Shown: positions 62,843 through 64,000 of the stretch, piece by piece
How the letters are laid out: every line of letters begins with the position of its first letter
Numbering within the stretch: position 1 is the first letter of the stretch
NCBI RefSeq assembly: GCF_016629665.1
Contig: NZ_JAEPRQ010000003.1
Span: forward strand, 372,001-436,000
DNA: 64,000 nucleotides
Reading direction: 5' to 3'
From: Paracoccus caeni
GTDB taxonomy: Bacteria > Pseudomonadota > Alphaproteobacteria > Rhodobacterales > Rhodobacteraceae
Program-made: the position numbers and the translations under genes
The notes under the pieces: generated by a model
Seen by the model: the letters and a program-made list of their open reading frames with translations, nothing else
The model's database searches: none
What the model was told of the DNA's origin: nothing

Positions 62843-64000
62843 TTACACTCCGGCAGCTCGCCTGAGATCCAGCGTCAGCGGGAATTCCCGGTGCCGCCGC
62901 TCTTCCACAATGATCCGGTTCTGGCCCGGCTGATGGCCGTTGGCGGTGAATCGCGCCAGCCTGCGCGCCTCGGCCTCGTTGCCGTTGACCGGGAAAGTGT
63001 CGTAATTGCGCCCGCCCGGATGCGCAACATGATAGACGCAACCGCCAAGCGCCCGGCCAGACCACGTATCGAAGATGTCGAAGGTCAGCGGCGCATCGAC
63101 CGGCAGCACCGGATGCAGCGCGGATGACGGCTGCCATGCCTTGAAACGCACCCCCGCCACCGCCTCGCCCGCGCCGATAGCGGTCAGCGGCGTGGCGCGG
63201 CCATTGCACAGCACCTGATAGCGCGACGGATCGGCGGCGGAAAGTTTCACCTGCAACCGCTCGGTCGAGCTGTCTGTATAGCGTACGGTGCCGCCGATGG
63301 CCCCGGTTTCGCCCAGCACATGCCACGGCTCCAGCGCCTGCCGCAGTTCCAGATGCACCCCGTCAAACTCGGCCTCGCCGCAGAAGGGAAAGCGGAACTC
63401 GGCCTGCGCCTTGAACCATTCCTCCTGCATCGGGAAGCCGTGCTGGCGCAGATCGGCCAGCACGTCCAGAAAATCAGCCCAGACGAAATGCGGCAGCATG
63501 AAGCGGTCATGCAGCGCCGTGCCCCATCGGGTCAGCTCGCCAGTCGCCGGGGTTTTCCAGAACCGCGCGATCAAGGCGCGCAGCAGCAATTGCTGGGCAA
63601 GGCTCATCCGCGCGTCGGGCGGCATTTCGAAGCCGCGAAACTCGACCAGACCAAGACGGCCGGTCGGGCCATCCGGGGAATACATCTTGTCGATGCAGAT
63701 TTCAGCGCGGTGGGTATTGCCGGTTACATCGGTCAGGATATTTCGCAGCAGCCGGTCGGTCAGCCACGGCAGCGGCGGCGTGCCGCGATCCGGCGAGGGG
63801 ATCTGCGCCAGCGCGATTTCAAGCTCGTAAAGCGAATCGTGGCGGGCCTCGTCGATACGCGGCGCCTGAGAGGTCGGGCCGATGAACAGGCCCGAGAACA
63901 GGTAGGACAGCGACGGATGCCGGTTCCAGTGCAGGATCAGGCTGGCCAGCAGATCGGGCCGGCGCAGGAACGGGCTGTCATTGGTGGTCGCGCCGCCGAC
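62843..64000 (-). CDS. Transglutaminase/DUF2126 protein, 3' part only
   Basis: The reading frame is open to the right edge, so only the C-terminal part of a large protein (full-length relatives are about 1100 residues) is seen. The visible DUF2126 region has [17 protein letters not shown] and [17 protein letters not shown] near the cut (key Glu, Asp-Lys and Arg-Gly-Phe-Glu), and [14 protein letters not shown] with YDTF near the end. The N-terminal transglutaminase domain would lie beyond 64000. It is first in the operon of three, ending 6 bp before the ATP-grasp gene. Confidence 0.9.
   Translation of the reverse strand, partial: VGGATTNDSPFLRRPDLLASLILHWNRHPSLSYLFSGLFIGPTSQAPRIDEARHDSLYELEIALAQIPSPDRGTPPLPWLTDRLLRNILTDVTGNTHRAEICIDKMYSPDGPTGRLGLVEFRGFEMPPDARMSLAQQLLLRALIARFWKTPATGELTRWGTALHDRFMLPHFVWADFLDVLADLRQHGFPMQEEWFKAQAEFRFPFCGEAEFDGVHLELRQALEPWHVLGETGAIGGTVRYTDSSTERLQVKLSAADPSRYQVLCNGRATPLTAIGAGEAVAGVRFKAWQPSSALHPVLPVDAPLTFDIFDTWSGRALGGCVYHVAHPGGRNYDTFPVNGNEAEARRLARFTANGHQPGQNRIIVEERRHREFPLTLDLRRAAGV

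Overview
The window is about 64 kb of GC-rich chromosome from an alphaproteobacterium of the Rhodobacterales, most likely Paracoccus or a close relative. The evidence is gene content and order. There is a 52-residue aa3-oxidase subunit IV of the Paracoccus type, a pdxJ-acpS-lepB-rnc-era block, a membrane-bound ETF:quinone oxidoreductase, a probable methylsuccinyl-CoA dehydrogenase of the ethylmalonyl-CoA pathway, and several protein families typical of Rhodobacterales (DUF2794, DUF1491, Hint, VPLPA-CTERM). Genes are dense, and many start codons overlap the preceding stop (ATGA or GTGA). I found no rRNA, tRNA, CRISPR array, IS transposase or prophage.

Layout. 0-6 kb: an OmpA-family protein with an internal Gly/Asp repeat block, a VPLPA-CTERM SGNH-like secreted protein, and a four-gene minus-strand operon of unknown role (Tat-type FAD oxidase plus three membrane proteins). 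6.3-13.6 kb: the complete histidine-utilisation locus, hutC-hutF on minus and hutI-hutH-hutG-hutU on plus, with a tandem 19-bp repeat in the divergent promoter. Histidine goes to urocanate (HutH), imidazolonepropionate (HutU), formimidoylglutamate (HutI), formylglutamate (HutF) and glutamate (HutG). 13.7-20.6 kb: an Lrp-type regulator divergent from an ornithine-decarboxylase-like enzyme, a DUF2235 hydrolase, metF divergent from metR, two tandem I78-type lipoproteins and a TetR regulator. 20.8-31 kb: glutamate dehydrogenase, a possible LAS-type peptidase, tsaC, an acyl-CoA dehydrogenase with an MBL hydrolase, ctaH, azlCD, a GNAT protein and greA. 31.4-46 kb: ETF-QO, then a long plus-strand run (TPR protein, ispE, pdxJ, acpS, lepB, a degenerate signal-peptidase paralogue, rnc, era, DUF1491), interrupted by transporters and a Hint protein before recO. 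46-53 kb: META lipoprotein, probable mcd, TSUP permease, dapE, GNAT, rnr. 53-58 kb: a type I secretion ABC/HlyD pair, mlaA-mlaC and a LysR regulator. 59-64 kb: a small secreted protein and a transglutaminase / ATP-grasp-alpha-E / DUF2126 cluster that runs off the right edge.

The least expected items are: (1) two copies, about 23 kb apart, of a roughly 125-bp intergenic element made of a five-unit GTGCAC array with an exact 11-bp period plus two conserved hairpins; (2) a DUF805-signal-peptidase fusion directly after lepB whose catalytic serine position is aspartate; (3) a REP-like pair of hairpins with 17-bp outer inverted repeats; (4) the tandem repeat at the hut promoter; (5) a membrane-anchored protein with a LAS-metallopeptidase-like His/Asp/His pattern next to tsaC.
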